Shown: in pieces, positions 46,072 through 56,384 of the stretch | How positions within the stretch are numbered: position 1 is the first letter of the stretch | How the letters are laid out: each line of letters opens with the position of its first letter | Assembly (NCBI RefSeq): GCF_000219585.1 | Contig: NC_015731.1 | Coordinates: 2,480,001-2,544,000 of the forward strand | DNA: 64,000 nucleotides | Origin: Nitrosomonas sp. Is79A3 | Lineage (GTDB): Bacteria > Pseudomonadota > Gammaproteobacteria > Burkholderiales > Nitrosomonadaceae | Reading direction: 5' to 3' | Notes under the pieces: model-generated | The model's database searches: none | Told to the model about the DNA's origin: nothing | Seen by the model: only the letters and a program-made list of their open reading frames with translations | Program-made: the position numbers and the translations under genes

Positions 46072-46311
46072 CTACTGCAAATTCTCAATTTTCTTCGAGT
46101 TCAAGAACCATCTTCCTGGTTTTAGATAAAAACAAAATTCACCCTGTTGATTGCCGCGGGACACTGACGACGAAACACCCCATATCGTAATTTTACGAAT
46201 CGTAAAGACTTGACCGGCGATAGTACAGTAGAATACAAACCCAGGCACTTGCAGTTTATATTCAGTCAGCCAGTTTGATAGCAATCGTTCGTATCGTTTC
46301 AAATTATTCAT
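46072..46311 (-). CDS. Doubtful small ORF upstream of recQ
   Basis: A 79-residue frame lies 11 bases upstream of recQ on the same strand and begins at the edge of the glnA promoter. Its sequence has no signal peptide or motif I know. No Shine-Dalgarno is obvious. It could be a decayed gene or chance. Confidence 0.25.
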   Translation of the reverse strand: MNNLKRYERLLSNWLTEYKLQVPGFVFYCTIAGQVFTIRKITIWGVSSSVSRGNQQGEFCFYLKPGRWFLNSKKIENLQ

Positions 46312-46321
46312 TGTGTTGTGC

Positions 46322-46330
46322 TGGTATAAT
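46322..46330 (+). promoter_or_regulatory. Extended -10 promoter of glnA
   Basis: TGGTATAAT combines a perfect -10 hexamer (46325-46330) with the extended TGn, about 58 bases before the glnA ATG. I see no clear -35 box and no sigma-54 type GG-GC pair in this leader. Confidence 0.5.
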
Positions 46331-46387
46331 TCTATCCAAATGTATCTTTATTTATAAAATTTGTGACGCTAGTCTGGAGAGAGAAAA

Positions 46388-47797
46388 ATGGTGGTAGCTG
46401 ATGTTTTGAAATTGATTCAAGACAATGAAGTCAAATTTGTTGATTTACGTTTTACAGATACGAATGGTAAAGAACACCATGTCACTGTACCTGCACATAC
46501 CTTCGATGCCGACAAATTTGAAGATGGCCATCCTTTTGACGGTTCGTCGATAGAGGGCTGGAAAAGCATTCAAGCATCCGATATGTTGTTGATACCCGAT
46601 CCTGATACCGCCAATATGGATCCATTCATGGATGAGCCGACACTGCTGATCACCTGCGACGTGGTCGAACCGGCCGACGGAAAAGGTTATAGCCGGGATC
46701 CGCGTTCATTAGCCAAACGTGCGGAAATTTACTTAAAGTCAACAGGTATCGGTGATGTTGCATATTTCGGACCTGAACCCGAATTTTTCATTTTCGACTC
46801 AGTGCGCTGGCATACCGATATGTCAGGCTGTTCGGTCAAAATTGCATCTGAGGAAGCTGCATGGAGCTCGGCCATTAAATACGAAAGCGGCAATATTGGC
46901 CATCGTCCCGCCGTAAAGGGCGGTTACTTTCCCGTACCGCCTGTCGATTCCCTGCAAGATATTCGTTCCGCCATGTGTCTTACGCTGGAAGAAATGGGTA
47001 TCGGTGTAGAAGTACATCACCATGAAGTGGCTACAGCGGGCCAGTGTGAAATTGGCACGCGCTTCAATAGCCTGGTTAAACGCGCGGATTGGAACCAAAT
47101 ACTTAAATATGTTGTGCACAACGTCGCGCACTCGTATGGCAAAACGGCGACTTTTATGCCCAAACCCATCGTTGGCGATAACGGTTCAGGTATGCATGTG
47201 CATCAATCCATCTGGAAAGATGGCAAGAATCTATTTTCTGGTAATGGTTACGCCGGTTTATCTGAGATAGCGCTATTCTATATTGGCGGTATCCTCAAGC
47301 ACGCCAAGGCACTGAATGCCATTACCAATCCCAGCACTAACTCCTATAAACGGCTTGTTGCCGGATTTGAGGCGCCGGTCAACCTTGCTTATTCTGCAAG
47401 TAATCGCTCGGCTGCAATCCGTATTCCGCACACCAGCAGCCCGAAAGGACGCCGAATCGAAGTGCGTTTTCCTGATCCGACAGCGAATCCTTACTTGGCA
47501 TTTACCGCACTGATGATGGCAGGTCTGGATGGCATTCAGAATAAAATACATCCTGGTGATCCAATGGACAAGAATCTTTATGATCTGCCGCCGGAAGAAG
47601 CTGCCAAAGTACCGAATTCTTGCGCTTCACTAGATGAAGCTTTGGAGTGTCTGGATAAAGACCGTGATTTTCTAATCCGTGGCGGCGTATTCTCTAATGA
47701 TATGATTGACGCGTTTATCCATCTTAAGATGGATGAAGTCACGTTACTGCGCATGACTACACATCCGGTTGAATTCGATATGTATTACAGCCTATAG
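46388..47797 (+). CDS. glnA: Glutamine synthetase, type I
   Basis: GlnA makes glutamine from glutamate and ammonium, the main ammonium assimilation route. The 469-residue protein has the type I signature [19 protein letters not shown], the metal-binding [11 protein letters not shown], the ATP-site [12 protein letters not shown] and NRSAAIRIP segments, and the adenylylation Tyr398 in NLYDLPPEE, so it should be regulated by GlnE. GGAGAGAG precedes ATG. No glnK or ntrBC is next to it. Confidence 0.97.
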   Translation: MVVADVLKLIQDNEVKFVDLRFTDTNGKEHHVTVPAHTFDADKFEDGHPFDGSSIEGWKSIQASDMLLIPDPDTANMDPFMDEPTLLITCDVVEPADGKGYSRDPRSLAKRAEIYLKSTGIGDVAYFGPEPEFFIFDSVRWHTDMSGCSVKIASEEAAWSSAIKYESGNIGHRPAVKGGYFPVPPVDSLQDIRSAMCLTLEEMGIGVEVHHHEVATAGQCEIGTRFNSLVKRADWNQILKYVVHNVAHSYGKTATFMPKPIVGDNGSGMHVHQSIWKDGKNLFSGNGYAGLSEIALFYIGGILKHAKALNAITNPSTNSYKRLVAGFEAPVNLAYSASNRSAAIRIPHTSSPKGRRIEVRFPDPTANPYLAFTALMMAGLDGIQNKIHPGDPMDKNLYDLPPEEAAKVPNSCASLDEALECLDKDRDFLIRGGVFSNDMIDAFIHLKMDEVTLLRMTTHPVEFDMYYSL

Positions 47798-47842
47798 AGC
47801 CCGGCAAGAACCGGGCACCCGGAAGAAGATAAATTCGGCTAA

Positions 47843-47982
47843 CAGGCCGTTGAAAAACGTTTCCGAGGCAGCCGATGCAAGGCAAAAACAGGCGAAAAAG
47901 CGCAGTTTATGCATTATAAATGAGCATTTTGAGCTTGTTTTTAACACCGCAGCGGCAACGCAGATAGTTTTTCAACGGCCTG
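47843..47982. mobile_element. 140-bp MITE, copy 1 (IS5-like target preference)
   Basis: The 16-bp termini CAGGCCGTTGAAAAAC and GTTTTTCAACGGCCTG are perfect inverted repeats. Flanks are CTAA and CCAA, so a 4-bp target duplication is slightly decayed. The interior (CGAGGCAGCCGATGCAAGG, AACACCGCAGCGGCAACGC) is shared with copies 2 and 3. It does not code. Confidence 0.85.
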
Positions 47983-48168
47983 CCAATACAATAAATAGCC
48001 AGAATATTTATGCTTTAAAATCAACAAAATAAATTAATTTATTAATCAAGGATACATCAATTGCTGCAATAAGTAGGATTTTTTGGCTCTTTTTTTGCCT
48101 TTCGTTAGAAAAATCATTGATAGACTGATCAAATAGTTGCACTTTTATCGGAATTCTTCTAGCAAAAT

Positions 48169-48597
48169 ATGAAAACCAGAACATTGCTTACTCTGTTAGC
48201 TTTAATCTTGTTGGGCTATCTACCCAAGGTTAATGCCGGAACAGACATATACAAACATGTTGATAAAGAAGGCAATATTACCTTCACCAATCGCCCTGTC
48301 AGTAATGCGCAGAAATTTTCTGTCGCTTCTTTTTCCCGGAATACTGAGGGGTTACAACCCAGCTCTCCCCGGGTAAAAGAAACGATACAGAAAGAGCGCG
48401 ATGCCATGCGTCGCCAGATCCTGAAAAAAGAGCTAGTAACGGAAGAAAAGCTTTTTACCGATACACAAAATTTCTTAGAGCAGGTCATTAGTACGCGCGG
48501 ATCAAACAATCATCAGGAAAAGGTTGTACAGCTAAGAAACAAGCTATTCTTACACCAAAGAAATATATCCGCATTACGAAAAGAGCTTGCTCGATAG
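48169..48597 (+). CDS. DUF4124 periplasmic protein (first of two)
   Basis: A signal peptide (MKTRTLLTLLALILLGYLPKVNA) precedes a DUF4124 domain, recognised by DIYKHVDKEGNITFTNRP. The rest (about 70-142) is a charged helical region likely to form a coiled coil (KRDAM-RRQILKKELV). DUF4124 proteins are small envelope proteins of unknown role common in proteobacteria. A paralogue follows after 37 bases. Confidence 0.85.
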   Translation: MKTRTLLTLLALILLGYLPKVNAGTDIYKHVDKEGNITFTNRPVSNAQKFSVASFSRNTEGLQPSSPRVKETIQKERDAMRRQILKKELVTEEKLFTDTQNFLEQVISTRGSNNHQEKVVQLRNKLFLHQRNISALRKELAR

Positions 48598-48634
48598 ATA
48601 GGCTGAGAATCACAAACGATTAGAACGGTGAATC

Positions 48635-49084
48635 ATGAAAAGAAATAATTTTTTGTTCATTGCGTTAATTCTTTTCTCATGCTTGGCTCAAGCCGGTGTG
48701 TATAAACATATCGATGAACGCGGCAATGTCACGTATTCCAATATCCCTTCCAGTAATTCAAAGAAAATTGATCTGCCCCCGATTGTTGTCGTCCCCTCTA
48801 CCGACTCCGGGGATATTGATGACAGAATCATAAAAAGACGGGAAAATGCCAGAATTGAAGAACAACGCGAACAGATGCAAAGCAAAATCTCTGAGGAAGA
48901 AAATCGTCTTAACGAAGTAAAAAGCGAATACAAAGAGGGCATACCCGATCGTTTAGGCAGCGAACGAAACTATCAAAGATACCTTAATCGCGTAGAACGA
49001 TTGCGGGAAGAAATCAGTGTACGTGAAAAGAATCTGAATATGCTGAGAAACGAACTCGAGAAATTACCGGGTAAAAGCAACTAA
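48635..49084 (+). CDS. DUF4124 periplasmic protein (second of two)
   Basis: The signal peptide (MKRNNFLFIALILFSCLAQA) is followed by the DUF4124 motif GVYKHIDERGNVTYSNIP and a long charged helix (about 75-145, RRENARIEEQREQMQSK) suited to a coiled coil. It shares the design of the gene before it, so the two are probably an old tandem duplication. The pair is bracketed by two copies of the same MITE. Confidence 0.85.
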   Translation: MKRNNFLFIALILFSCLAQAGVYKHIDERGNVTYSNIPSSNSKKIDLPPIVVVPSTDSGDIDDRIIKRRENARIEEQREQMQSKISEEENRLNEVKSEYKEGIPDRLGSERNYQRYLNRVERLREEISVREKNLNMLRNELEKLPGKSN

Positions 49085-49099
49085 CCTGGAAGCATCTAA

Positions 49100-49239
49100 C
49101 AGGCCGTTGAAAAACGTTTTCGAGGCAGCCGATGCAAGGCAAAAACAGGCGAAAAAGCACAGTTTATGTATGATAAATGAGCATTTTGAGTCTGTTTTTA
49201 ACACCGCAGCGGCAACGCAGATAGTTTTTCAACGGCCTG
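49100..49239. mobile_element. 140-bp MITE, copy 2
   Basis: It has the same 16-bp termini and interior as copy 1, in the same orientation. The flanks are an exact 4-bp duplication, CTAA (49096-49099) and CTAA (49240-49243), which fits the YTAR target of IS5-family transposases. Confidence 0.9.
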
Positions 49240-49257
49240 CTAAGAAGCTGTCCAAAT

Positions 49258-50025
49258 TCATACAAAAAGCTCCACCATGACAGGCGCATGGTCTGAAGGC
49301 CGCTCCAGTTTACGCATCGTTTTATCAATCGCACAAGTCACACAAGTCCGAGCAAGTTCATTACTAAGCAAAATATGATCAATACGCAATCCGCGATTCA
49401 AGCGGAAAGCCATCATGCGATAATCCCACCAAGTATAAGATTTCTCCGACTGTTCAAACAAACGAAAACTGTCGGCAAACCCTAAATTAAGCAAATTAGT
49501 GAATGCAGCACGTTCCGGCTGACTGCATAATACTTTTCCTTCCCATATTTTTGGATCATAAACATCGCGATCCTCCGGTGCGATATTAAAGTCGCCCAAT
49601 ACTGCCAATCTTGAATAAACTTTCAATTCCTGTTGCAACCATTCGTTCAAAGCAGGCAGCCACCTCAATTTGTAACCATATTTCTCCGACTCAACGGTAT
49701 CTCCATTAGGCACATAGACAGAAATAACACGCAAATCCCCATAGGTTGCCGCAATAACCCTCTTCTGCTCATCTGCAAAACCAGGTATGGCGGTTATTAT
49801 CTCGCTTCCCTCCTGTTTACTGAGTATCGCGACACCGTTGTAGGTTTTCTGTCCAATAAAAGCAGATTGGTAACCAATCGCTGCAATTTCACTGATTGGG
49901 AAATTATCGTCGGATAGTTTTGTTTCCTGCAAACATAACATGTCCGGCTGATTTTCCACCAACCAATCAATCACTTGCGGAAGCCTCACTTTAAGTGAAT
50001 TCACGTTCCAGGTTGCTAATTTCAT
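49258..50025 (-). CDS. xthA: Exodeoxyribonuclease III
   Basis: This is an AP endonuclease/3'-5' exonuclease of base excision repair. The chain begins MKLATWNVNSLKVRLPQ and has DMLCLQETKLSD (catalytic Glu), GDFNIAPED, and SDHAPVMVE (catalytic His). At 255 residues it is of normal length. I start at 50025, the third codon of the longer frame, because family members start with this Met. Confidence 0.94.
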   Translation of the reverse strand: MKLATWNVNSLKVRLPQVIDWLVENQPDMLCLQETKLSDDNFPISEIAAIGYQSAFIGQKTYNGVAILSKQEGSEIITAIPGFADEQKRVIAATYGDLRVISVYVPNGDTVESEKYGYKLRWLPALNEWLQQELKVYSRLAVLGDFNIAPEDRDVYDPKIWEGKVLCSQPERAAFTNLLNLGFADSFRLFEQSEKSYTWWDYRMMAFRLNRGLRIDHILLSNELARTCVTCAIDKTMRKLERPSDHAPVMVELFV

Positions 50026-50116
50026 AAGCATTTAGTTACTAATAGTTATTTAATAAAGCCGTCAAAGGCTGTCCACGCCGAATTAATCCATCGCATTATG
50101 AATCACTAACAGCAAT

Positions 50117-50275
50117 CTACTTATGCAAGCCATTCAGTTTACGTTTGCTCTCTGTTAGCTGGCGCAGCTCACTGATGATTGGTTGCACAATTTCCAGCAA
50201 ATCCTTCTGCCAGTCAAACTCCAGCTTTTCCGCTGTATCGGCTTTGTTTAATTCCAGAGCAGCAGTCAATATCAT
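50117..50275 (-). CDS. Small helical protein, 52 residues
   Basis: A short frame in the gap between xthA and the dinG-type gene encodes MILTAALELNKADTAEKLEF and a continuing amphipathic helix ending KLNGLHK. The composition (Leu, Glu, Lys) looks like a real coiled-coil protein, not chance. No strong ribosome site is seen and the family is unknown to me. Confidence 0.4.
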   Translation of the reverse strand: MILTAALELNKADTAEKLEFDWQKDLLEIVQPIISELRQLTESKRKLNGLHK

Positions 50276-50346
50276 TTCAAATTAAAATTTTTTACTCATA
50301 GCGGCCTGAATCAATTACCTAATAAGCATCACGCAATCGTTTTAAA

Positions 50347-52281
50347 TTACGACTGTTCGCCAGCATTAAAAAAATTCTCAACTTCAGCTAAGTCCCGTGT
50401 GCGTTTCATCGGCGGCAGACTTTGCCATATTTGTTTCCCGTACGCTTTGGTAGTCAAGCGCGGATCGCAAATCATCAGCACTCCCCGGTCCGCTTCATCC
50501 CGAATCAAACGGCCGGCGCCTTGCTTCAGATTAATGACAGCACGCGGCAATTGGTACTCCATGAAAGCGTTACGGCCCTCACTGTTGATTTTCTCTATTC
50601 GCGCCGCAAGTACTGGATCATCGGGCGGTGCAAACGGCAGCTTATCAATAATGACCAGAGACAGCGCTTCTCCGCGCACATCGACTCCCTCCCAGAAAGA
50701 CTGGCTGCCAATGAGAATGGCATTATTCAATTCGCGGAAACGCTCCAGCATGTAGGAGCGCGAGCCTTGCCCTTGAAGTAGCAATGGGAAAGCGAATTCA
50801 TCGGCTGCCTGTAATAATTCATAAACACGTTGCATCGCACGCAAGCTGGTACACAAGAAAAAAGCACGTCCTCTGCTCGCGCGTAATACCGGCAGCGCCG
50901 CCTGCACCACTTGATCGGTATAAGTTTTATGCTGCGGTTCCGGCAAACCAACCGGCACATAAAGCAACGCTTGTTCAGCAAAATTGAATGGACTTTCCCA
51001 ACAGGCTGTTTGCGCAGTAGCCAGCCCCATTTCCTCATTGTAATGGGTAAAATCCTTTTTAACCGACAACGTCGCTGAAGTAAAAATCCAGGCACGCGGC
51101 GATGTAATCATTTGTTTCTGGAAAATCTCAGCAATCGATAAGGGTGTCGCATTCAATTGCAATGCCTGATTATATATTTCAATCCAGCGCACATAGCCTT
51201 GCATTTCCGTTTCATCCCGCCAGCGTTGTATCAGATAAAAATGCTTGGTTGTGCGCTGCCAGCAATTCTCTAACCCTTCTGACCGTTCAGCCTGATTTTC
51301 CAGCAATTTTGCCAGTGTCGTCAGCTTTTCCAGCAAGTTGCCCAGCGCATCTGTAAACCCTGTATTCTGTCTTATCGCCGCCAAAGATAACCGCGTGTTG
51401 TCTTCCACGATAGTCAAACGCAAATCGCGCGCAGCTTTTTCCATCGCAGCAATAGCGTTTGGCAACTCAACAAAATCTCCAGCAGCCTGAATTGCTTCCG
51501 CTTTGGCATCGCGTGCAAGATCCAGTAATTGGCCGGTGCTGATGGATTCGCCAAAAAATAAACTGGCCGTTTCCGGTAATTGATGCGCCTCATCAAAAAT
51601 GACCGTATTACAGGCAGGTAATAATTCGGACAAACCTTCATCACGCAGCATAACATCAGCAAAAAACAAATGATGATTCACCACTACGATATCTGCAGCC
51701 AAAGCTTGTTTACGCGCTTCCATCACAAAACATTTTTTATAACTGGGACACTCCGAACCCAGGCAACTGTCACGCGTTGAGGTGACCTGCTGCCAGATGG
51801 CGGCATTCTCGGGAACTTCACTGAGTCCGCTTTTATCCCCATTTTTGCTGTTGTTTGCATACCGCTCTATTTGTTGCAGGTACTGGATCTCATCACGGTT
51901 AACAAAACTGAGATGCGTATCCTGCAAGCTTCCTTCCAGATGATAGTGGCAAATATAATTAGCGCGGCCTTTCAACAATGCAACAGTGACCGGTATTTTG
52001 AGCGCCGCCCGCACAGTCGGAATATCACGACTAAACAGTTGGTCCTGCAGCGTTTTTGTTCCTGTGGAAATAATGACTTTGCCACCCGCCAACAAAGCAG
52101 GCACCAGATAAGCCAATGTCTTACCCGTTCCTGTACCAGCTTCAGCAACCAGAATCCGATGCTTTGCAATCGTGCTGGCAATAGCCTGGGCCATCTCCAG
52201 TTGCTGAGAACGTGTGCGGAATCCTGTGATATGGCGCGAAAGCGCGCCATCAGTCGAAAAAATTGAATCAATATCAAACAT
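50347..52281 (-). CDS. DinG/YoaA-type ATP-dependent DNA helicase with Fe-S cluster
   Basis: The 644-residue protein is an XPD-like superfamily 2 helicase of DNA repair. It has the P-loop EAGTGTGKTLAYLVPALL, the Fe-S cysteines (CHYHLEG, CLGSECPSYKKC, near residues 110-180), VIFDEAHQLPETA (DEAH), and the motif VI region QGAGRLIRDEADRG. The order matches the DinG/YoaA family. A DEAH pairing and Fe-S cysteines are intact, so it should be active. Confidence 0.9.
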   Translation of the reverse strand: MFDIDSIFSTDGALSRHITGFRTRSQQLEMAQAIASTIAKHRILVAEAGTGTGKTLAYLVPALLAGGKVIISTGTKTLQDQLFSRDIPTVRAALKIPVTVALLKGRANYICHYHLEGSLQDTHLSFVNRDEIQYLQQIERYANNSKNGDKSGLSEVPENAAIWQQVTSTRDSCLGSECPSYKKCFVMEARKQALAADIVVVNHHLFFADVMLRDEGLSELLPACNTVIFDEAHQLPETASLFFGESISTGQLLDLARDAKAEAIQAAGDFVELPNAIAAMEKAARDLRLTIVEDNTRLSLAAIRQNTGFTDALGNLLEKLTTLAKLLENQAERSEGLENCWQRTTKHFYLIQRWRDETEMQGYVRWIEIYNQALQLNATPLSIAEIFQKQMITSPRAWIFTSATLSVKKDFTHYNEEMGLATAQTACWESPFNFAEQALLYVPVGLPEPQHKTYTDQVVQAALPVLRASRGRAFFLCTSLRAMQRVYELLQAADEFAFPLLLQGQGSRSYMLERFRELNNAILIGSQSFWEGVDVRGEALSLVIIDKLPFAPPDDPVLAARIEKINSEGRNAFMEYQLPRAVINLKQGAGRLIRDEADRGVLMICDPRLTTKAYGKQIWQSLPPMKRTRDLAEVENFFNAGEQS

Positions 52282-52533
52282 AAAATAAGGATACCAACAG
52301 CTCCAAACCAGAAAATCTTGCTTTTTCTGAAACTGCTATCCTTCGGGAATGAGTCAGGACAGAATACTCGTCATTATACTGCTACCCATCAATATGTTCG
52401 ATCTTAAGTGGCAAAGGAATAATTTACTGCGAAAAGAATTTCTTCGGGAATGCCAAATTGATTGGAAATTGAAGAGATTATTTGCAGAAGCTTCCGTGAA
52501 TGGCAGAATATGAGTCTAAAAGAAAATAACTGA
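52282..52533. other. Intergenic region between rnfH and the dinG-type gene
   Basis: About 250 bases contain no credible open frame, tRNA or terminator that I can recognise. Confidence 0.4.
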
Positions 52534-52836
52534 TCAGCGTCGGCTTTCTAAGTGCAGTGACTTTTTGGCGCGTATTCTTCTCGTCTCCTTTGGATCGATG
52601 ATGAGTGGCCGATAAATTTCGATTCTGTCATTAGGTTGCAGGTGCGTTCCCGGTTGTGCAAATTTTCCAAAAATACCCAATTGATTTTTTATCAGATCTA
52701 TTTCAGGAAACCGATCCAGAATTCCGGAACGTCTTATGGCCTGTTCAACTGTACAGCCAGCTGATACATCAAGTTTCTCCAAGATTTGGATATGCGGTAG
52801 CGCATAGACAATCTCGACTTGGAAAAACACTGTCAT
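52534..52836 (-). CDS. rnfH: RnfH family ubiquitin-like protein (RatB)
   Basis: The 100-residue protein has the RnfH beta-grasp pattern: FFQVEIVYALPHIQILEKLDV, then EQAIRRSGILDRFPEIDL, LGIFGKF, and the end DRIEIYRPLIIDPKETRR, which is diagnostic. Its role is not settled in the family; it is regularly encoded next to ratA. It overlaps ratA by 4 bases. Confidence 0.92.
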   Translation of the reverse strand: MTVFFQVEIVYALPHIQILEKLDVSAGCTVEQAIRRSGILDRFPEIDLIKNQLGIFGKFAQPGTHLQPNDRIEIYRPLIIDPKETRRIRAKKSLHLESRR

Positions 52837-53270
52837 GGCTTGCCATAAATCACTTCCGCCCGCTCAATAAAATGCTCCACAAAACTGTTCGCAATCATGT
52901 GAAATACCGGCCCTACCAGTTTCTCAAGGATCTTGTGTGAGAACGTGTAATGCAGCCGGAATTTTATCTTGCATGCCGTATCCGATAATGGAATAAACTG
53001 CCAGTAACCATCCAGATGTTCAAATGGGCCATCCAACAGACTCATTTCTATCAAATCAGGTGGAAAACGTTTATTTATGGTGGTAAAGCTATGCTGAATA
53101 TGATGGTAATCGATTCTAACGGTTGCATGCGTTGTTACTTCATCTTGCGGGTCTACGGAAGTACCGCCGCACCACGGAAGAAATTTAGGATATTCTTCAA
53201 CGTTATCAACCAGCGCAAACATTTGGCTTGCTGAATATTCGACCAAAACTGATTTTTCTATTTCTGCCAT
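52833..53270 (-). CDS. ratA: RatA/Coq10 family START-domain protein
   Basis: This 145-residue SRPBCC protein has SVLVEYSASQMFALVDNVEEYPKFLPWC near the start and the closing helix HMIANSFVEHFIERAEVIYG. The family includes E. coli RatA (ribosome association toxin) and the ubiquinone-binding Coq10 homologues; which role applies here cannot be told. The ratA-rnfH pair divergent from smpB is a conserved proteobacterial arrangement. Confidence 0.93.
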   Translation of the reverse strand: MAEIEKSVLVEYSASQMFALVDNVEEYPKFLPWCGGTSVDPQDEVTTHATVRIDYHHIQHSFTTINKRFPPDLIEMSLLDGPFEHLDGYWQFIPLSDTACKIKFRLHYTFSHKILEKLVGPVFHMIANSFVEHFIERAEVIYGKP

Positions 53271-53360
53271 AAAAGTAAATCACCCAGCATCAATGAGGTA
53301 ATACTGAAAAACTGATAAAATACACGAAATTTTAGTAATTTCCACCTATTCCAATCCTGT

Positions 53361-53804
53361 ATGAGTATAGTACAAAATAAAAAAGCCTTTCACGATTATT
53401 TTATCGAGGAAAAGTACGAAACAGGCATGGTACTAGAAGGTTGGGAAGTCAAAGCCATTCGTGACGGTCGAGTTCAATTAAAAGAAGCCTATGTTATTAT
53501 CCGTAACGAAGCATTATACCTCATTGGCTGTCACATCAGTCCGCTCAAGACAGCTTCAACACACATCAACCCTGATCCTACAAGAACTCGCAAATTGTTG
53601 TTGCATGCCGAGCAGATCAGGCGGCTTATTGGTAAAGTTGAACGCGCCGGATATACTCTGGTTCCGCTGGATATGCATTATAAAACGGGTAGGATTAAAC
53701 TGGAAATCGGCTTGGCTAAAGGCAAGAAGCAGCATGACAAGCGCGAATCCGAAAAAGAAAAGGAATGGGAACGCACCAAGCAACGTATGCTGCGAGACAA
53801 ATAA
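53361..53804 (+). CDS. smpB: SsrA-binding protein SmpB
   Basis: SmpB brings tmRNA to stalled ribosomes for trans-translation. The 147-residue protein has [47 protein letters not shown], and the basic C-terminal tail [19 protein letters not shown], all standard. It is transcribed divergently from ratA. The tmRNA gene itself is not in the window. Confidence 0.97.
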   Translation: MSIVQNKKAFHDYFIEEKYETGMVLEGWEVKAIRDGRVQLKEAYVIIRNEALYLIGCHISPLKTASTHINPDPTRTRKLLLHAEQIRRLIGKVERAGYTLVPLDMHYKTGRIKLEIGLAKGKKQHDKRESEKEKEWERTKQRMLRDK

Positions 53805-53864
53805 AACAATCCAAAATAATTGATCAAAATCAAACTTCAGAAATAATTTTTATTCTTTACGACT

Positions 53865-54878
53865 ATGCAAAAATCTATTGCTATCTGGTTATTAATTTGT
53901 TGCGCCATGGTATTTGCCATGGTAGTGGTCGGTGGTGTTACACGGCTGACTAACTCAGGACTTTCAATTGTTGAGTGGCAGCCGATTGTCGGCACATTAC
54001 CCCCAATCACGCAGGGAGATTGGGATGAGTTATTGGAAAAATACCGCGCAACCCCGCAATACCAAAAAGTTAATAAAGGTATGAGTGTCGATGAATTCAA
54101 GAGTATTTTCTGGTGGGAATACTTTCATCGCCTTTTAGGCCGTCTTATTGGCTTGGTATTTTTTATTCCATTTGTTTATTTCCTGGTGAAAAAGCAGATA
54201 GATCGACCATTAGGTATCAGGCTAGCTGGAATATTTATATTAGGCGGACTACAAGGATTTATGGGCTGGTATATGGTCAAGAGCGGACTGGTTAGCGATC
54301 CCCATGTGAGTCAGTATCGCCTTACCGCACACCTCGGATTGGCATTTGTCATTTTTGCCGCCATGTTCTGGGTTGCCTTAGGATTGCTATCGCCAAAAAA
54401 CGAAAATCTTAAATCCAATGAAGCGATGCAAAGCTTACGGCGATTCTCCTTTGGCCTGACTTCACTCATTTTTATCATGGTTTTATCAGGCGGTTTTGTC
54501 GCAGGCATTCGTGCAGGCTTAGCCTACAATACTTTCCCGCTCATGAACGGGCATCTGATACCACCGGAAATCTTTATGCTGGAACCGTGGTATCGCAATT
54601 TCTTCGATAACATGGCAACCGTACAATTCGATCATCGGCTGATTGCCTGGATATTGGCTTTTTTAGTATCGCTTTTCTGGTTTAAATCGCGCAAAGTAAA
54701 ACTCTCCGGCACGACTCGTATTGCCTGCAATCTTTTTCTGCTGATGCTGGTGATCCAGATTAGTCTGGGTATAGCAACTTTATTGCATGTAGTGCCTATT
54801 CCGTTAGCAGCTTCACATCAAGGCGGTGCAGTATTGCTCTTTGCAGCAGCATTATGGGTTAGTCATCGTTTACGCTAG
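53865..54878 (+). CDS. ctaA: Haem A synthase, COX15/CtaA family
   Basis: CtaA oxidises haem O to haem A for cytochrome oxidase. The 337-residue protein has eight membrane segments and the family motifs [37 protein letters not shown] (haem-ligand His), [23 protein letters not shown] and [10 protein letters not shown]. It is the longer proteobacterial COX15 form. It stands alone, without the cytochrome oxidase genes. Confidence 0.94.
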   Translation: MQKSIAIWLLICCAMVFAMVVVGGVTRLTNSGLSIVEWQPIVGTLPPITQGDWDELLEKYRATPQYQKVNKGMSVDEFKSIFWWEYFHRLLGRLIGLVFFIPFVYFLVKKQIDRPLGIRLAGIFILGGLQGFMGWYMVKSGLVSDPHVSQYRLTAHLGLAFVIFAAMFWVALGLLSPKNENLKSNEAMQSLRRFSFGLTSLIFIMVLSGGFVAGIRAGLAYNTFPLMNGHLIPPEIFMLEPWYRNFFDNMATVQFDHRLIAWILAFLVSLFWFKSRKVKLSGTTRIACNLFLLMLVIQISLGIATLLHVVPIPLAASHQGGAVLLFAAALWVSHRLR

Positions 54879-54968
54879 TGCTTGCAGCTCCATCTTATTA
54901 AACCGCACACTTATAATGAGATGGGGCTGGGACTAGCAATTTAATTGCGCAAACAACTATCCGATGCC

Positions 54969-56384
54969 TTAAGATTTTTCATTTAATCCCAATCGTTCCA
55001 TCCGATAGCGCAACGACCTGACTGTGATACCCAATATTTTAGCTGCTTTTGTTCGGTTGTATCGACTCTGATCCAATGCTTTTACAATAGAGTCCCTTTC
55101 AAGCTGATCAAGAAAATCCTGCAACGGCAATCCTGGATCCGCACTGATTATGGGCAAATTATCGGCATTTTGTGGAATTTCTCTGGCTTTATTGGGTAAT
55201 TGCAGCTCTTCTTTACCAATCTGCGTATCGGGGCAAAGTGCCAATGTCCGTTCAAGTATGTTTTCAAGCTCACGTACATTTCCGGGATAACCATAGTTCA
55301 TCAGCAATGCCAGGGCATCTTTCTTAAGATTACAAACGGGCCGTGCGGATTCCCGGCAGATTTTTGCCAGAATTGCTTCTGCTATGAGCGGAATATCTTC
55401 GCGCATCTCACGCAATGCAGGTATGTTCAATTCGATTACATTCAGACGATAGTACAAATCCTGCCGGAATTGCCCGGTCTCAACACAGTCACTAAGCTTC
55501 TTGTGTGTGGCGCTGATGATACGCACATCGATATTTTTTTCTTGCGTATCACCGATTCTTCTCACTTGTTTTTCCTGGATTACCCTAAGCAACTTAACTT
55601 GCATGGCCAATGGCAAATCAGCGACTTCATCAAGAAACAACGTACCGCCATTTGCTGTCAGGAAAAATCCATCATGCTCTTTTTCTGCACCGGTGAAAGC
55701 ACCTTTTTTATAACCAAAAAATTCACTTTCCATCAAATTTTCAGGGATAGCACCACAGTTGACAGCAACAAACGCTTGTTTATGGCGAGCGCTTCTTTCA
55801 TGAATCATTCTGGCTGCCAGTTCCTTTCCACTTCCCGATTCACCACTGATATAAACAGAAGCCTGACTGCGGGAAAGTTTGTCTATGGTTGCACGTAGCT
55901 GACGCATGGGTTGGGATTCACCCAACAGTACGCGCTGATTCGATTGGGTTTGTGATGCCAATTCGGTTTGTATCGGCGGCAGGCTTAGGGCTGATTTAAC
56001 TAAATCCCGCAACTGCTTTAATGAAACCGGTTTCGGTAAATAATCAAAAGCCCCGGCTTTAAGCGCAGCGACGGCATTTTCTGCAGTACCATAAGCTGTT
56101 ATCACGGCAACAGGCAAATCTGCGCAATGCTGCCCAATATATTTAACCAGATCTAACCCTTCTCCATCAGGTAAACGCATGTCCGTGAGGCATAACTGAA
56201 ATTGACGTGATTGCAATAATAGCTTGGCGTCACTGATACACTTTGCACTGAAAACTTCCATGCCCATACGTGCTAATGTCAGTTCGAGCAACTCGATAAT
56301 ATCCGGCTCATCGTCCACAATCAGTATATTGGGAACGGTAGTTTTTCTATGTGGATTAACAATTGATCCGATATCTATAGACAT
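54969..56384 (-). CDS. pilR: Sigma-54 response regulator PilR
   Basis: PilR activates pilA transcription for type IV pili. Of 471 residues, the receiver domain (about 18-135) has NILIVDDEPD and the phospho-Asp in LCLTDMRLPDG; the AAA domain has GESGSGKE and ESEFFGYKKGAFTGA (the GAFTGA loop that contacts sigma-54); the C-terminal Fis helix-turn-helix reads ALDQSRYNRTKAAKILGIT. Its start overlaps the pilS end by 10 bases. Confidence 0.9.
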   Translation of the reverse strand: MSIDIGSIVNPHRKTTVPNILIVDDEPDIIELLELTLARMGMEVFSAKCISDAKLLLQSRQFQLCLTDMRLPDGEGLDLVKYIGQHCADLPVAVITAYGTAENAVAALKAGAFDYLPKPVSLKQLRDLVKSALSLPPIQTELASQTQSNQRVLLGESQPMRQLRATIDKLSRSQASVYISGESGSGKELAARMIHERSARHKQAFVAVNCGAIPENLMESEFFGYKKGAFTGAEKEHDGFFLTANGGTLFLDEVADLPLAMQVKLLRVIQEKQVRRIGDTQEKNIDVRIISATHKKLSDCVETGQFRQDLYYRLNVIELNIPALREMREDIPLIAEAILAKICRESARPVCNLKKDALALLMNYGYPGNVRELENILERTLALCPDTQIGKEELQLPNKAREIPQNADNLPIISADPGLPLQDFLDQLERDSIVKALDQSRYNRTKAAKILGITVRSLRYRMERLGLNEKS

